Assembly: GCA_023627715.1 (NCBI GenBank)
Contig: JAMAHW010000029.1
Location: forward strand, 310,001 to 374,000
Direction of reading: 5' to 3'
From: Periconia sp. R9002
Lineage: Eukaryota; Ascomycota; Dothideomycetes; Pleosporales; Periconiaceae
Length of the DNA: 64,000 nucleotides
The notes below the pieces were generated by a model that worked only from the letters and a program-made list of their open reading frames with translations, was not told where the DNA came from and made no database searches. Both the position numbers and the translations under genes were made by a program. Of the stretch, positions 22,663-33,448 are shown one piece after another. Each line of letters opens with the position of its first letter. Position 1 is the stretch's first letter.

Positions 22663-25486
22663 ATGGAGAGTGCCGCCAAGCGCAAAGCCACTGCTGGTGC
22701 GGCCGGCGAGAGCGAAGGACGACCATTGAAGCGCCAGAAAGTACCGGTACGTCCCAATCTTGCGCGCTGGTATGGTGATGGAGTGGCTCTTGCATTGTCG
22801 AAGTGGACTCTGGATGGAGGCACGCGATTGTCGCACTGCGGGATGCGGGATGCGGGTTTGGGGATGGGCTGGTGGCAGACCAGGTTGGATGAGCGACCTT
22901 GTTCACTTCGGCCGCCCCTCCATGGCACCGCAACACCACCGCCATGCATCGCCATCCAGCTTGCCTTGGGCATGCAGCAGTTGAGTGAGCGGCTCTGCTA
23001 ACATTTGATGCGCAACTAGGCCGATGCCGACGAGAGTGCTGCCACTGGCACCGGCGAGACAGTCGAGTCCACCACCGCTGCGGGACTGAGGTTCCTAGAG
23101 AGCTTGAAGAACGCAAAGGACAAGAAGTAAGTGTGCCTGCGCGCTAGCACATCGGCCTTGTCAAGCCCTCTTTATACTGACCAAACTGCAGCGGCCGCCC
23201 AATTGCCACGCACTTCCTCACCCTTCCCGACAAGGTACCCCGAAACCCTTCGCAGTTGACGCCCACCACCCACCCGCTAATGTCATGGCGTAGGAGTCTA
23301 TACCCGAGTACTATGAAGTCATTAAACTACCAATCGCCATCGACACCATCGAGGTATGTCTTAGACGAGCGTACCATAGATTCAGCACAACGGATATCGA
23401 GGGATAGCGCTGATGGACTGCAGGGCAAATTGAAACGCGGCGAATACGCAACTCTCGCACAGGTGGAAAGCGACCAGAAGCGGTTGGTGAACAACGCGAA
23501 ATCATACAATGATAAAAAGTCCATCATCTATGAAGATGCTGAGCGCCTCCGCAAGACTGCGTCCAACTGGATGGTCAAGCACAATCCTGCCTACCGGATC
23601 CATGGGTACCAGGCTGTTCCCACGCCGATTCCTGGTGAAGAGCCTGTGCCTTTTGGCAAACCTACTCCTCGGGTACAGCCCTCAACCCCAAGGCAGGTAG
23701 CGCAACAGACCCCAGACACATCATCGACGGACAGACCACGACGGGCGGCAGCAACTGTAGCATCTCAGTCTATGACCCCGGCACCCTCGAAATTGAGACA
23801 ATCAGCGTCCGCTGTACCTGATGAGACCAACGACCGCCCTGACTTCGAGGGCAAAACATTTCAGCAAGCTCAACACCAGATCATTCGTGAGCTGATAGAC
23901 TATACAGATCCAGAGTATGCCATTATACCTTTTAGTCTTCGTGTTGAGTATCCTCTTGCTAACACCATACAGGAGTGGTCTTCTGATCTTCTCGCCCTTT
24001 GTCAACTTACCTAACCGATCTCTGCGAGACTACTATCAACAAATCAAGGAGCCCGTTTCGCTGTCCAAAGTGCTTAAGAGGGTGCGGGGTGTTACAGGTC
24101 GCAACGCTCCTACTGATATAACTGAATTGAAAAGCTGGGATGCGTTCGAAAACATGACTAGTAAAATCTGGAACAACGCCCGGGCCTATAATGAGGACGG
24201 CAGTGATTTGTACAATGTCTCGATTGAGCTTGAGGTATGTTGCCCCGGATTCACAATCGTAACACACAATCTCACCAAGGCAGGAAATGTTCAAGAAGCG
24301 ATTGAAAGAAGCAAAGGCAGTCATTGCTGAACCGCCGCAACCAAAGTTGAAACTCAATATGTCAACGGCTACTCCCTCGACTCCTACTCCAGCCGCGGCG
24401 CCGAAACAACAACTGAAGCTCAAGCTACGACAAAGTCCCGTGTCTGACCCTTCCACTGCGCGGGCACGAAGCTCTGCTACCCCTGGTTTTATTGTCGATA
24501 ATGAAGCACTCCTACGGCAGCAACGCCACGTAATGGAGAGCATGAACGGTACGCGTTCATCTCGGCCATCTTCTGCTGGAAAATCAGGTACACCAGTAGC
24601 TACGAACCCTTTCACTGGAGCAAAGGGAGCCGCATCAGCTGTATCTCCGCTACCAGCAACACAGCCAAAAACTGTAGCGTCGCCACCAGCAACGAATGGG
24701 ATCAAACGTGATGTTCAATCTCCTGCTTTGAGCGCCATTAGGCCGGGCAGCAATGTGTCTGATAGTCAGAGTCAGCGTCCGAACGCTCCAGCACAAACCC
24801 CACATGCCGTTCTAGCGCCACCTCAGACCGCCGATCGACCAGCAAGTGGTAGCCCGCTGCCACATACTCCATATAGCCAACAGGCGTCCCACCCCAACCA
24901 GTACCAACCACCAACTTATCATGTTCCACCCGTGGTACCACACTTTGAGAATTTCAGGAAGAAGCCACTGAAGAGTAAGTAGAGCCATGGAACTTATCAA
25001 CAGCTTTGTTTACTGACTATCCTAGGCTTGGACGAAGCACTTATACCCAAGATCACGCTAGCCACACATCCAGCGCTTGGATTATCGAAACCGTGGTCTA
25101 CTGATATTCCAACAAACAAACTGAAGACCTCTTACAGTGTTACCATGATGCTTCCTCAGAGCTACTCCTATCTCCAAGTCATACCTAAAGTTCCCATTGC
25201 CTTGACCGGTCGACCGTACCGACTTTTTGTTACTGTCAACGGTTCGAAGAGTCTTGAAGTGAATCGCATCCCTGTCACTGCTGGTATCAATGGCTCTTTA
25301 CCCAACGGCTTCGAAGGTGGTAAGAAGAAGGGTGAGCCAGCTTACGATGCTAAGCTCATGCAAGGAGTCAATCGGTTGGAAATTGAAATTGTAGCCGAGA
25401 AGGATCGAAAAGGGAAGCCTGAAAGCAAAGATCCAAAAGAGCAACTGGATATCGAGAAGTGCACAGTCTTCATACAGCTAGTGTAA
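22663..25486 (+). CDS. Rsc4-like double bromodomain protein, chromatin-remodelling subunit
   Basis: Eight exons (22663-22746, 23020-23126, 23192-23234, 23294-23353, 23424-23914, 23973-24234, 24284-24974, 25026-25486) give 732 residues. The first intron (273 bp) is long for this window. Bromodomain 1 spans about residues 60-150, with PEYYEVIKLPIAIDTIE and a GEYATLAQVESD helix. Bromodomain 2 spans about 240-350, with NRSLRDYYQQIKEPVS and an NARAYNEDGSDLY acetyl-lysine-pocket motif. A long Ser/Pro/Thr/Gln-rich linker leads to a conserved C-terminal beta-rich domain of roughly 150 residues. This order matches Rsc4, the RSC subunit that reads acetylated H3. Orthology to Rsc4 rather than another tandem-bromodomain protein is inferred from the C-terminal domain. 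Confidence 0.87.
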
Positions 25487-26912
25487 ATTTGAGGGGACGA
25501 AAAACGCATCTGATAACGGAATCTTGAGGTTTGGAGCTTGAATATCGTTTGAGACAATGAGTTTTGAATGGATAATAGTTGCGAGTCGATTTTTTTTCAC
25601 ACGCATGTTACACCTATTAGGTATTAGGTTTTGGCGTTTAAAACAACTCGCATGGATACCGGGGAATCGATCACTTCATTAGTCATTGGTCATTGGTGAG
25701 GGGCGTCATGGCGGATATAACTTCTATCTCAGACGTTGTAATATTCTACTGCGTTCTCGCTTTCTACGAATAAGACAGTTGAACAAGGATGTTGTGCTTT
25801 GTGTGAGACTCTCTTCTAATCATCGATACCCTCCCGGCTCCCCATACCCACTGCCTGCATTGTGTCACCAGCTCATTTGCTTGTCGTACAACGCGGCTAC
25901 ACCGCCGCCAATTGCCATTAGTGGCGCCTGAGAGTGGGAGAAATGTCACCTCAACAAAATATAGTCGTGAAAAAGAAGACTTGGTTGCGATTTCAATTCG
26001 AGAATCGTCTTACTTCCTACAGTCACACACCATCCATTGTCACTATGAGCTCACTTCCACCTCGCCTTCCCGGGATCGTTTTCCTGTTAGTGGTGCCTTG
26101 TTTGCAGGAATCTGGGTTGGTTGGGGATGTTGTTGAGTGGGTGGAGGGGTGGGATGGGGAGAAGGTGGCGGAGAAGGAGGGGGTGGAGGTTGAGTGGGGG
26201 GTTTGGTCTGGGGATTTATTTGTGCAGTAGGGGGATAGGCTTGGGGTTTTTGAGGGGAGGTTAGAGGGGAGGGAGGTGGAAGTAGTGGAGGGAGGGTTTT
26301 GAAGGGGGTTTTTTTTTCCGGGGTTTGGTGGGTTTGCAGTGAGCTCTGAGTTGAAGTGCTATTTGGATATTGCAGAATGTAGAACGGAATATTAAATCCG
26401 TCTCGCACTGTGGATGTATCTACGACCAAGTTGTTTCGTAAACAGCTTTGATAATCTCAGGGGCTGACCTTGTCTCCAATTCACCCAAGACACGGGAACC
26501 TGGAACCATTGTGCCCAACGTTCAAATCATCAGATACGTCATCTAATGAGCTCATCTTTCGGAAACAATATAACAAGGATTATACCCGCCAAGCGCAGAA
26601 TTCAAACCTTGCACTCATCTCATTCGGAATCACTACGGCGGTCAAACATATGAGCCTATGATCTTGACCAAGATAATAAATTATACACTAGATTTCTGGT
26701 GACTATGGAAGATTGGAAATGCGCAAGGAGCATAGACACATGAAAAGACGTTCGAACAATTACGAGTGACATGAATGAGAGCTGGCTAAGCTAAGCTGTG
26801 CAAGCGGTTGGTGGTGGATCAGCAGAGGTACGCAACCACAACCGACTTGTTGAAACCCTACTCCTTCACACACCCAACATAACCATCGCATTGAATTTGG
26901 TTTGCTGCTGCT
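25487..26912. other. convergent intergenic region with purine-rich tract
   Basis: 1.4 kb between two converging genes. The centre (about 26090-26330) is strongly G-rich on the plus strand. That composition leaves both strands free of stops for about 60-130 codons without any domain. The rest is AT-rich and lacks a gene. Confidence 0.5.
26090..26330 (+). repeat. polypurine (G-rich) low-complexity tract
   Basis: The plus strand has many runs of three to six G separated by short A/T steps, giving several potential G-quadruplex sets and a triplex-capable purine strand. The complementary strand would encode a Pro/Ser-rich peptide with no ATG. Treated as low complexity rather than as a gene. Confidence 0.6.
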
Positions 26913-28307
26913 TTACAAAATGTCGGCACAACCGAACTTCTGCTCAACGCCGAGCGCGCCAGGAGCCTTCCACTCATCGTCCTGGTAGGAGAAGAGGGTA
27001 GCGTAGGAGCCGACCGACTTGATGATGCTGGAGATGGCCTCCTTCTGCTGCGAGGAACCGGGGACAGCGACGCCGTTGGTCTGGCCGCCGGTGGGCCATC
27101 CGATCTCAGTGATGTACTTTCCACGGGCAGCGGCCTCGGGGCAGACCTTGGCGGCCTGCTCGAGCTGCTTGGCGGCGAAGTCACCGGCGCCAGAGGCGGT
27201 GATCTTGCCGTCGAAGAAGGGATGGACCTGAGCGGCAAGGACGTCGATGGAGTCGCAGAGCTTCTTGCCGTACTGCTCGAGAGCGCCGACGGTTTCGGTG
27301 GTGGTGACGGGGATGGTCTCGGGGAAGCCGGCGCCGACAAGCTTCTTCTTGCACTCCTTGATGTAGGGAGCGAGCGTGTCGACGGAACCACCGTGGCCCG
27401 ACATAAACTCGTTACCGACGATCAACATGGCGAAGCTCTCCTTGGGGGCGTTCTTGATGATGGAGTCGAGCTGCTTGTTGGCGCCAGAGGAGCCAGGGGC
27501 GTTGGCAGCGTCGAGGAAGATGCCGTAGATGATCTTCAGGCCGTTCTTGGTAGCAGCGGGGACGACGTTCTCGAAGACGCCGCAGTCAACGTTGTACACA
27601 CGGATAGTGGTGTATCCAAGTTTGGCAATACGGGCGATGTCGGTCTGGACTTTATCGGCAGACATACACTGTCCATCCTTGGCGTAGGGAGTGTAAGTGA
27701 TGGACCACTTCTGGCCATTGCTGACGATGTTGGCGCCATATCCGCTTCCACCGGTAGGCTTAGGCTTGGGCGCCTCCTCGCTCTTGGAAGAGCTGGCAGG
27801 GGGAGGTGCCGGCTTTGAGGAAGATGGAGGGAGAGGTGCTGGCGTTGAGGAGGAAGAGGGAGGGGCAGGTGCTGGCTTCGAGGAGGAGGAAGGAGGGGGA
27901 GGGGGAGGTGAAGATACTGGCGTGTAGGCAGGGGGGGCCTGTTCCTTAGAGGCGCTTGGAACTGGCACAGGAACGTAGACAGACGCCGAAGAAGATGAAG
28001 CGGGAGGAGGTGCCGGCTTCGACGATGGAGTCACGTAGGAAGACACCGACGCTATTGGGATAGCAGAGTAACTGCGCACAGGAGCTGGAAGATGTTAGCG
28101 CGAACTGATGTCTTTTCATATCAGAATTCAGGAGTATATATGGCGGAACATACTTGGACTAGGAGTGGCAGTTACATAGACCGTGGTGTAGACGTAGCAG
28201 ACACCATCGTCCTTGGGAGCTTCACGACGCAAATGGAAGCCCTGGTGACCTTGGTGAGCAGCGGCAGCGGCCGAGCCGACAAGAGCAGCAACAATAGCGC
28301 CCTTCAT
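26913..28307 (-). CDS. cell-wall glucan endo-1,3-beta-glucosidase, GH17 family
   Basis: Two exons (28307-28154 and 28084-26913) give 441 residues. A signal peptide (MKGAIVAALVGSAAAAA) is followed by a Ser/Pro-rich linker of about 100 residues with repeated PPSSS/KPAPPP units, typical of wall-anchored fungal proteins. The GH17 barrel starts near residue 170. The proton donor is Glu277 in VGNEFMSG and the nucleophile Glu378 in TEIGWPTGG. The enzyme should cleave or transglycosylate beta-1,3-glucan during wall remodelling (btgC/Scw-type). No C-terminal GPI signal is seen after residue 435, so attachment is through the linker or non-covalent. GC-rich codon use suggests high expression. Confidence 0.9.
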
Positions 28308-28450
28308 TATGTCTCGAGAGTATGAACGAGTGTTTGATATTAAGATATTCAGAAGTAAAGATAAACGAGCGACTATGGCACAAAGGCCTGGAGATTGACT
28401 GTACGAGGCAGGAAGCGTTTGCAGAAGCCTTGCGCAAAACAAAAGAAGGG

Positions 28451-28460
28451 AGGGGAGGGG
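28451..28460. promoter_or_regulatory. tandem stress-response (STRE-like) elements upstream of the GH17 gene
   Basis: Two adjacent AGGGG units lie about 145 bp upstream of the GH17 start, in a purine-rich strand. AGGGG/CCCCT is the classic Msn2/4-type stress element, and wall genes are often stress regulated. Function in this species is inferred only. Confidence 0.35.
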
Positions 28461-29990
28461 ATGGGGTTGGTTTTGAGGTCGGCCATTTCGACCCCAATGT
28501 TGCGACGGGGATAGGGGTCCAGGGACTCGCCAAATGAACGCCGCTAAAGTATGGCCTCAAACGGCTTGAAGTGGGTAGGTATGAGGCCGGGCTAATTCTA
28601 AGAAAGGTACGATGCGCAATTTACATTGCATGGTGAAATGAGATTCTGGGGAAGCGCAAATGGTCTTCCCCTTTTAGCAAAACGTAGGCCCGAGTTGGTT
28701 AGCCTCGAGCATTCATTAATTCCCCTGACTAGCCATTGGCATGCATGGCATTGCAGCCGCACAGCTGCGTCCGAGTTGGTGAAGTGGCTGCAGGACAATG
28801 ATAGGGTAGCGCAAACGCTCACAAGAGCACTCAGTAGTCGGAATTTGCTTCCTCGGAGGATTTCGTTCGCTCACTGCAAACCCCGTATCGTGACGTGAAA
28901 GTGCGAAGCGTCGGGCTTTCTCATCATTTGACAACTTGACGAGTGTTTATTACATGCCGCCGCTAGCGGCTTTCTCATATCGCTTGCAAGACTCCTTAGC
29001 GCAGCGTAACTACTGAGGTTGGATATCGAAATAGCAGCGTCTCGGAACTTGGTATGGCTTGGAGTGCGGCACCAGAATCCAAACAATAGTCTGTGCTGAA
29101 GGTCTCGCGCGAATTTTCCTGTGATTGAATTATCAGTAGCCTGGCTCGCTGATTGGAGGCAATATTGCATAAAAAGTTGATGGACGTAGACTATACACAC
29201 TTCAGGCATAACCTTCGGGTACCAGACCTGTGAGAAGCATAGGATCGAGCAATTGTTGTGCCTGTCCTTTTTCCATGCTGTGCCACCCAAGACCCTAGGA
29301 GCCCCTTAGGCTATCACGCCAACACCGGCGATGTGTCATCGCATGTGTCACTGCGCCGATGGTGGCTGCCGTACGATGATCTTTTGTTATTTGTTAGACA
29401 GGGGAAATGAACAAGCAGTCTCGAATACCTAGTTCACAGAAATGCTGTCTGTTTAGGGTGTTGAAATAAGGTGTGTGAATAAGGTGTAGCGTCAGAAGGC
29501 GCTAGTCGCCCCGCAACCTGGGTGGTCCCGACCTCGAGAGACGTCAGAAGGTTTACCAGAGTAAAGACCTCTTTACCATCAATTGTGTCGCATCGAAGCT
29601 TTGTGATTGTGACCATATCTCCGCTCAGCTGAGTACCAATTATTTGGAAAAGGTTCTATATATTTGACATTTCTCTGTTTCTGAATAATGATCAATCAGA
29701 TAGCTATGTATCGGCCTCAAGGCAACGGAGCCTTCAATTTTTATTGCTGATGGTTAAAACGTCCATCATCAACAACACGGGTATCTAACACGTGATTTGG
29801 GTTTGCTACACGAAGTAGCCTACATAATCCTGCATGGTACATACATATGTAGTCGCTCAATTGGATGCGGGGAAAAGGGGTTCAACGTCACGTGCGTACC
29901 ACGCATTCACACTTCATTGAGATTTCGATTGATGATGCTTCCAAACGTCTCCTCTGTTTCTTCTTGCGCTCGGTCAGTCATTCTGTGCAA

Positions 29991-29998
29991 TATTTATA
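29991..29998 (+). promoter_or_regulatory. TATA element of the NLR-N-like gene
   Basis: TATTTATA lies 56 bp before the ATG. Confidence 0.4.
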
Positions 29999-30053
29999 AG
30001 CCATCTATCCTCGTAATGCTTCACGCTCAATACATTCTGGATGCTTTTTCATC

Positions 30054-31197
30054 ATGGCGGATCCATTGAGCGTCGCAGCATCCATCGTCGGTATTCTAGC
30101 CGCCGCAGCCAAAGTCGTCGAAATTGTTCAACCTTTCATCTCAAACGCCAAGGGTGCACCGAGATTTGCTCCAAAATTTGCAAGCACAGTCTACACGCAA
30201 GTCAACCAGGTTCGTATCATTCTGAGTACGTTGGAAACGTTCCTTCGAGACCTATCAGGCCCCTTATCAGCTAGGGCATCATTCATTCAGGTGGACTGCG
30301 TCATCGTATTCTTCACAAACGGTGTCCTCCTACTCTCAGAGCTCGAGTCTCTACTATCACCTTTGAGGGTTTCGGATGAGGACAGTTCTTCCTTGCTGCA
30401 GCTTCGCCAGCGAATTTCATGGGGGTTGAAGCAAAATGCGCTTTCCGAAGTCATGAATAGGGTGCAAACCTTTACGAACTCGCTCTCTGTTATGCTGAAT
30501 ATTTTCCAATGGTAAGATAGCGACTTCGTTACATTAATGAATTAAACTGATCAGGGCTCCCAGCCAGTCGGATTTCGCTGCCTTGAAGTCGCAACAAGCC
30601 CTTGAATCTCAAATGACCAACCTTTTGAGAAGCAACAGAGCGCTTGCCACAACAGTCAGAAACTTAACAGATGCGTTCAACATTTCTGCCTCAACAATAA
30701 GAGCACCGCAGGGCATCAGCCACACTGTGGATGATGATGAAAATTTCGGCAATCTCACACGGAATGGAAAGACTTCAGTCGAATTGGCATGGACGCCCGA
30801 CATCCACCTTCACAGAAAGATCTCACCTTCCGTCCTCCGATTTCGACAAGATCTGGCTACCTCTCGTGTTTATACTCGAGTGAAACGATCGGAGAGCCTA
30901 TACACCTTCTCCACCTCTGCCCTCGAATCTACAGCCTGGTCCATCTTTTCGGGCATGAGCCTCGCAGACGTTTCAGCTATATCGGTCATCGCACTACCCT
31001 TGTATCCCTCCAACATCCAAAATGCTTACCATTACGTCTTCGAGGGCCACCGAGCCAGTCTGATCTTTCCTGACAATCTCCCTCATCCACCGACGCCCCC
31101 CGAAACGGTCATTAACGAATCATGTAATTCGTCTTCGTCTAAAACACCCTCGGGAATGCCACTTCGTTTCGATTACATGGCAGCAACTGGTTGGTGA
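30054..31197 (+). CDS. standalone fungal STAND/NLR N-terminal domain protein
   Basis: Two exons (30054-30511 and 30555-31197; intron 43 bp) give 366 residues. The opening MADPLSVAASIVGILAAAAK, then a run of amphipathic helices to about residue 150, is the hallmark of the fungal N-terminal domain found at the start of many NACHT/NB-ARC NLR-like proteins. No P-loop, NACHT motif or ankyrin/WD/TPR repeats follow. The remaining 210 residues are a Ser/Thr-rich region with one short helical block (about 175-210) and no domain I recognise. In other fungi such domains mediate signalling in heterokaryon incompatibility or immunity-like responses. A standalone form could act as a partner or decoy. Its role here is inference. 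Confidence 0.75.
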
Positions 31198-32107
31198 GAG
31201 TCTGGATGCTTCTACTAGAGCATCAATATGAATACTGCACTTACGCTGCATATGTTTATGAGTTAAATGATTGAATGTTATCCACAATATGCGCAAGAAA
31301 GGGCTTTTGAGATTGCTATTTGATATCGACATTGTGCGATGATTTTAAAGATTGCCCCTGAACAGTTCAGCTGAGGAATGCACATGATATTTTAGAGGAA
31401 GACAACAAACTTAAGTTTCAATATAAGTCAATGACTAAGATGCTGAGCGATTGTACTGTTTTATTATTAAGAGGGGGCTGAGACAACCACGTACTAGAAG
31501 CCTTCAACTTTCCTAATTGGGAAGGTTTATGGATTGCCTAATTAGGTAATGTCGATTGCTGGAGTCAGTTTCCACAAGCTTGACAAGGTGTTGATTATCC
31601 GCCAGGCGAACCTTTAACAAAGAACACGCAATCTTCTCGCAAGTAATGCGGACATCAGACCATGAAGGACCACTTAAGATATTATTGTTAGCGAAATAAG
31701 GTGCTTTCGGCTGTGACAGTTGCTGTCTTTCTTATGAAGTTCGACCTATTCGGTGTTTCTGGTAGGCGTTCGGGTCCGAGGCCATCGACACATGCCGCCT
31801 CGCTTCCGAGTTCGCATGGAGTGATAAACCAGAGTGCGAAAGCAACGCAAGTCACACAATTATATAAGAACAACTGTGTTCGTTTTTGCAATTATGCCAC
31901 TACAGAAAAAATTTCATCATCAACATTCAGGAGTATACAGAATCACAACTTTTTCCAACATTTGCACCTCATAAACTTCACACACCAACCACGCAATCTC
32001 CTCACGAAAGACCTTAGCAACAACAAATCATCACTCACTCTCCAAATCCAAACCTCACATTCCCCCAAAAAATAAAAAATAAAAAAAAACCCTGGAAAAA
32101 GTAAACC
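31198..32107. other. intergenic region with palindrome
   Basis: AT-rich. It contains a perfect 10-bp palindrome CCTAATTAGG at 31537-31546, with a related CCTAATT 25 bp upstream at 31512. The last 150 bp are an A/C-rich leader for the monooxygenase. Confidence 0.5.
31861..31868 (+). promoter_or_regulatory. probable TATA element of the FAD monooxygenase
   Basis: TATATAAG stands 247 bp before the ATG. The distance implies a long 5' leader, so the assignment is tentative. Confidence 0.35.
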
Positions 32108-33307
32108 ATGTCTTCATCCACCACCACATCCAACCTCAAAATCGCCCTCATCGGCGCCGGACCCGCCTCCCTCACCCTAGGCGCCATCCTGCACCACCAA
32201 AACCTCCCCTTCACCATCTACGAAGCCCACACCTCGCTCCGCAACCAAGGCGGCTCCCTCGACCTGCACCCGACCACGGGGCAAACCGCCCTCAAGGAAG
32301 CCGGCCTCTGGTCCCAATTCGTGGCACACGCCCGGCCCGAATCCGACGTCGCCAAAGCCGTCGACCTGGTCACGGGCGAAGTGCTCTTCGACCAAAACGG
32401 CGCCGACAAAGAAGACAACTCCGGGAAGACCGAGGAAGAGTTATTTGCGGGTCGGCCGGAAATCGATCGCGGCGCGCTGACGAAGATCCTGTACGAGAGC
32501 TTACCGGAAGGAGCGGTGCAATGGGGGAAGAAATTGGTCACGATCGAACCCAGCGCGCAAAAAGGCCAACACGACCTCCATTTCGCGGACGGCACGCACG
32601 AGCGCGGCGTCGACGTCGTGGTGGGCGGGGACGGCGCGTGGTCCAAAGTCCGCTCGTTGCTGTCTCCAATCCAACCCCAGTACTCGAGCATCTCCCTCGT
32701 TGAATACTGGCACCTCGATGTGAAGTCGAACCCGTGGCTGGACGGCTACGTAGGTGCTGGGATGGTGTTTGCGTTTGGGAAGGACTGCGCTGTTATATGT
32801 CAGCGACAGGGTGATGGGAGTGTTCGCGTGTACGCGTGCCTGCGGACCCCTGAGGATTTCATCAAGACCTGCGGCATCGACTGGGAAGATCCAGAGTCGG
32901 CGAGGAAGGAATTTGTGGAGCGGTATCTGTCGCATATCGGTGACGACCTCAAGCGCATGGTGCTCGAGTGCAAGGACTCATGTGTCCCGCGCGTGCTCTA
33001 CGAACTCCCTCCGACATTCACCTTCGAGCACCGCGAGGGCGTCACGCTGATTGGAGATGCTGCACATTTGATGACGCCGTTTGCGGGGATCGGGGTGAAT
33101 GTGGGGATGACGGATTCACTCAGCCTGGCACGGCAGATCATCGCTGCTAGTAAAGGGGAGAAGACGCTCGACGAGGCGCTTCGAGACTATGAGGCGGAGC
33201 TGTTTCCGAGGATTGAGAAAGCCATGAAGAAAACGTTGCACGGCAAGGAGACTCATTTCCAGCACGACGGGTCGAGGAAAATGGTTGAGATGTTCAAGGG
33301 ACATTAA
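32108..33307 (+). CDS. FAD-dependent monooxygenase, TetX-like
   Basis: A single uninterrupted exon of 399 residues. The N-terminal Rossmann motif is ALIGAGPASLTLG (residues 13-25). A mid-protein GGDGAWSKVR block corresponds to the DG motif. The second FAD motif, LIGDAAHLMTPFAGIGVN, is near residue 320. These define a group A flavin monooxygenase (PF01494 family), and the overall sequence resembles the TetX/salicylate-hydroxylase-like branch. It would hydroxylate an aromatic or polycyclic compound using NAD(P)H and oxygen. The gene has no intron, unlike most neighbours, and its 5' half is richer in C-ending codons. There is no targeting signal. Substrate unknown. Confidence 0.88.
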   Translation: MSSSTTTSNLKIALIGAGPASLTLGAILHHQNLPFTIYEAHTSLRNQGGSLDLHPTTGQTALKEAGLWSQFVAHARPESDVAKAVDLVTGEVLFDQNGADKEDNSGKTEEELFAGRPEIDRGALTKILYESLPEGAVQWGKKLVTIEPSAQKGQHDLHFADGTHERGVDVVVGGDGAWSKVRSLLSPIQPQYSSISLVEYWHLDVKSNPWLDGYVGAGMVFAFGKDCAVICQRQGDGSVRVYACLRTPEDFIKTCGIDWEDPESARKEFVERYLSHIGDDLKRMVLECKDSCVPRVLYELPPTFTFEHREGVTLIGDAAHLMTPFAGIGVNVGMTDSLSLARQIIAASKGEKTLDEALRDYEAELFPRIEKAMKKTLHGKETHFQHDGSRKMVEMFKGH

Positions 33308-33448
33308 CGCATTGATGCCGAGCTACGAAATTGTTGTACTTTACCCGTAGAGGAGAAACGCCGTGTAGACTTATACTATAGACTAGAAATATCAATTTGA
33401 CAATCCATATAGAACGTGCTCAATGTCCACTCCGTTCCAAACCAGTGT

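Larger units (their letters stand above)
28308..30053. other. divergent intergenic region, no gene seen
   Basis: 1.75 kb between the GH17 start and the NLR-N-like gene start. Frames of up to 139 codons exist but start from non-ATG codons and show no family. No tRNA or repeat identified. Confidence 0.5.

Noticed and set aside
26043..26429. Pro-rich minus-strand frame of about 128 codons
   Set aside because: It begins at a TTG rather than ATG and its openness is explained by the pyrimidine-rich composition of that strand.
28871..29290. 139-codon minus-strand frame
   Set aside because: It starts at a TTG, has no domain and no introns, and lies in a long non-coding interval.
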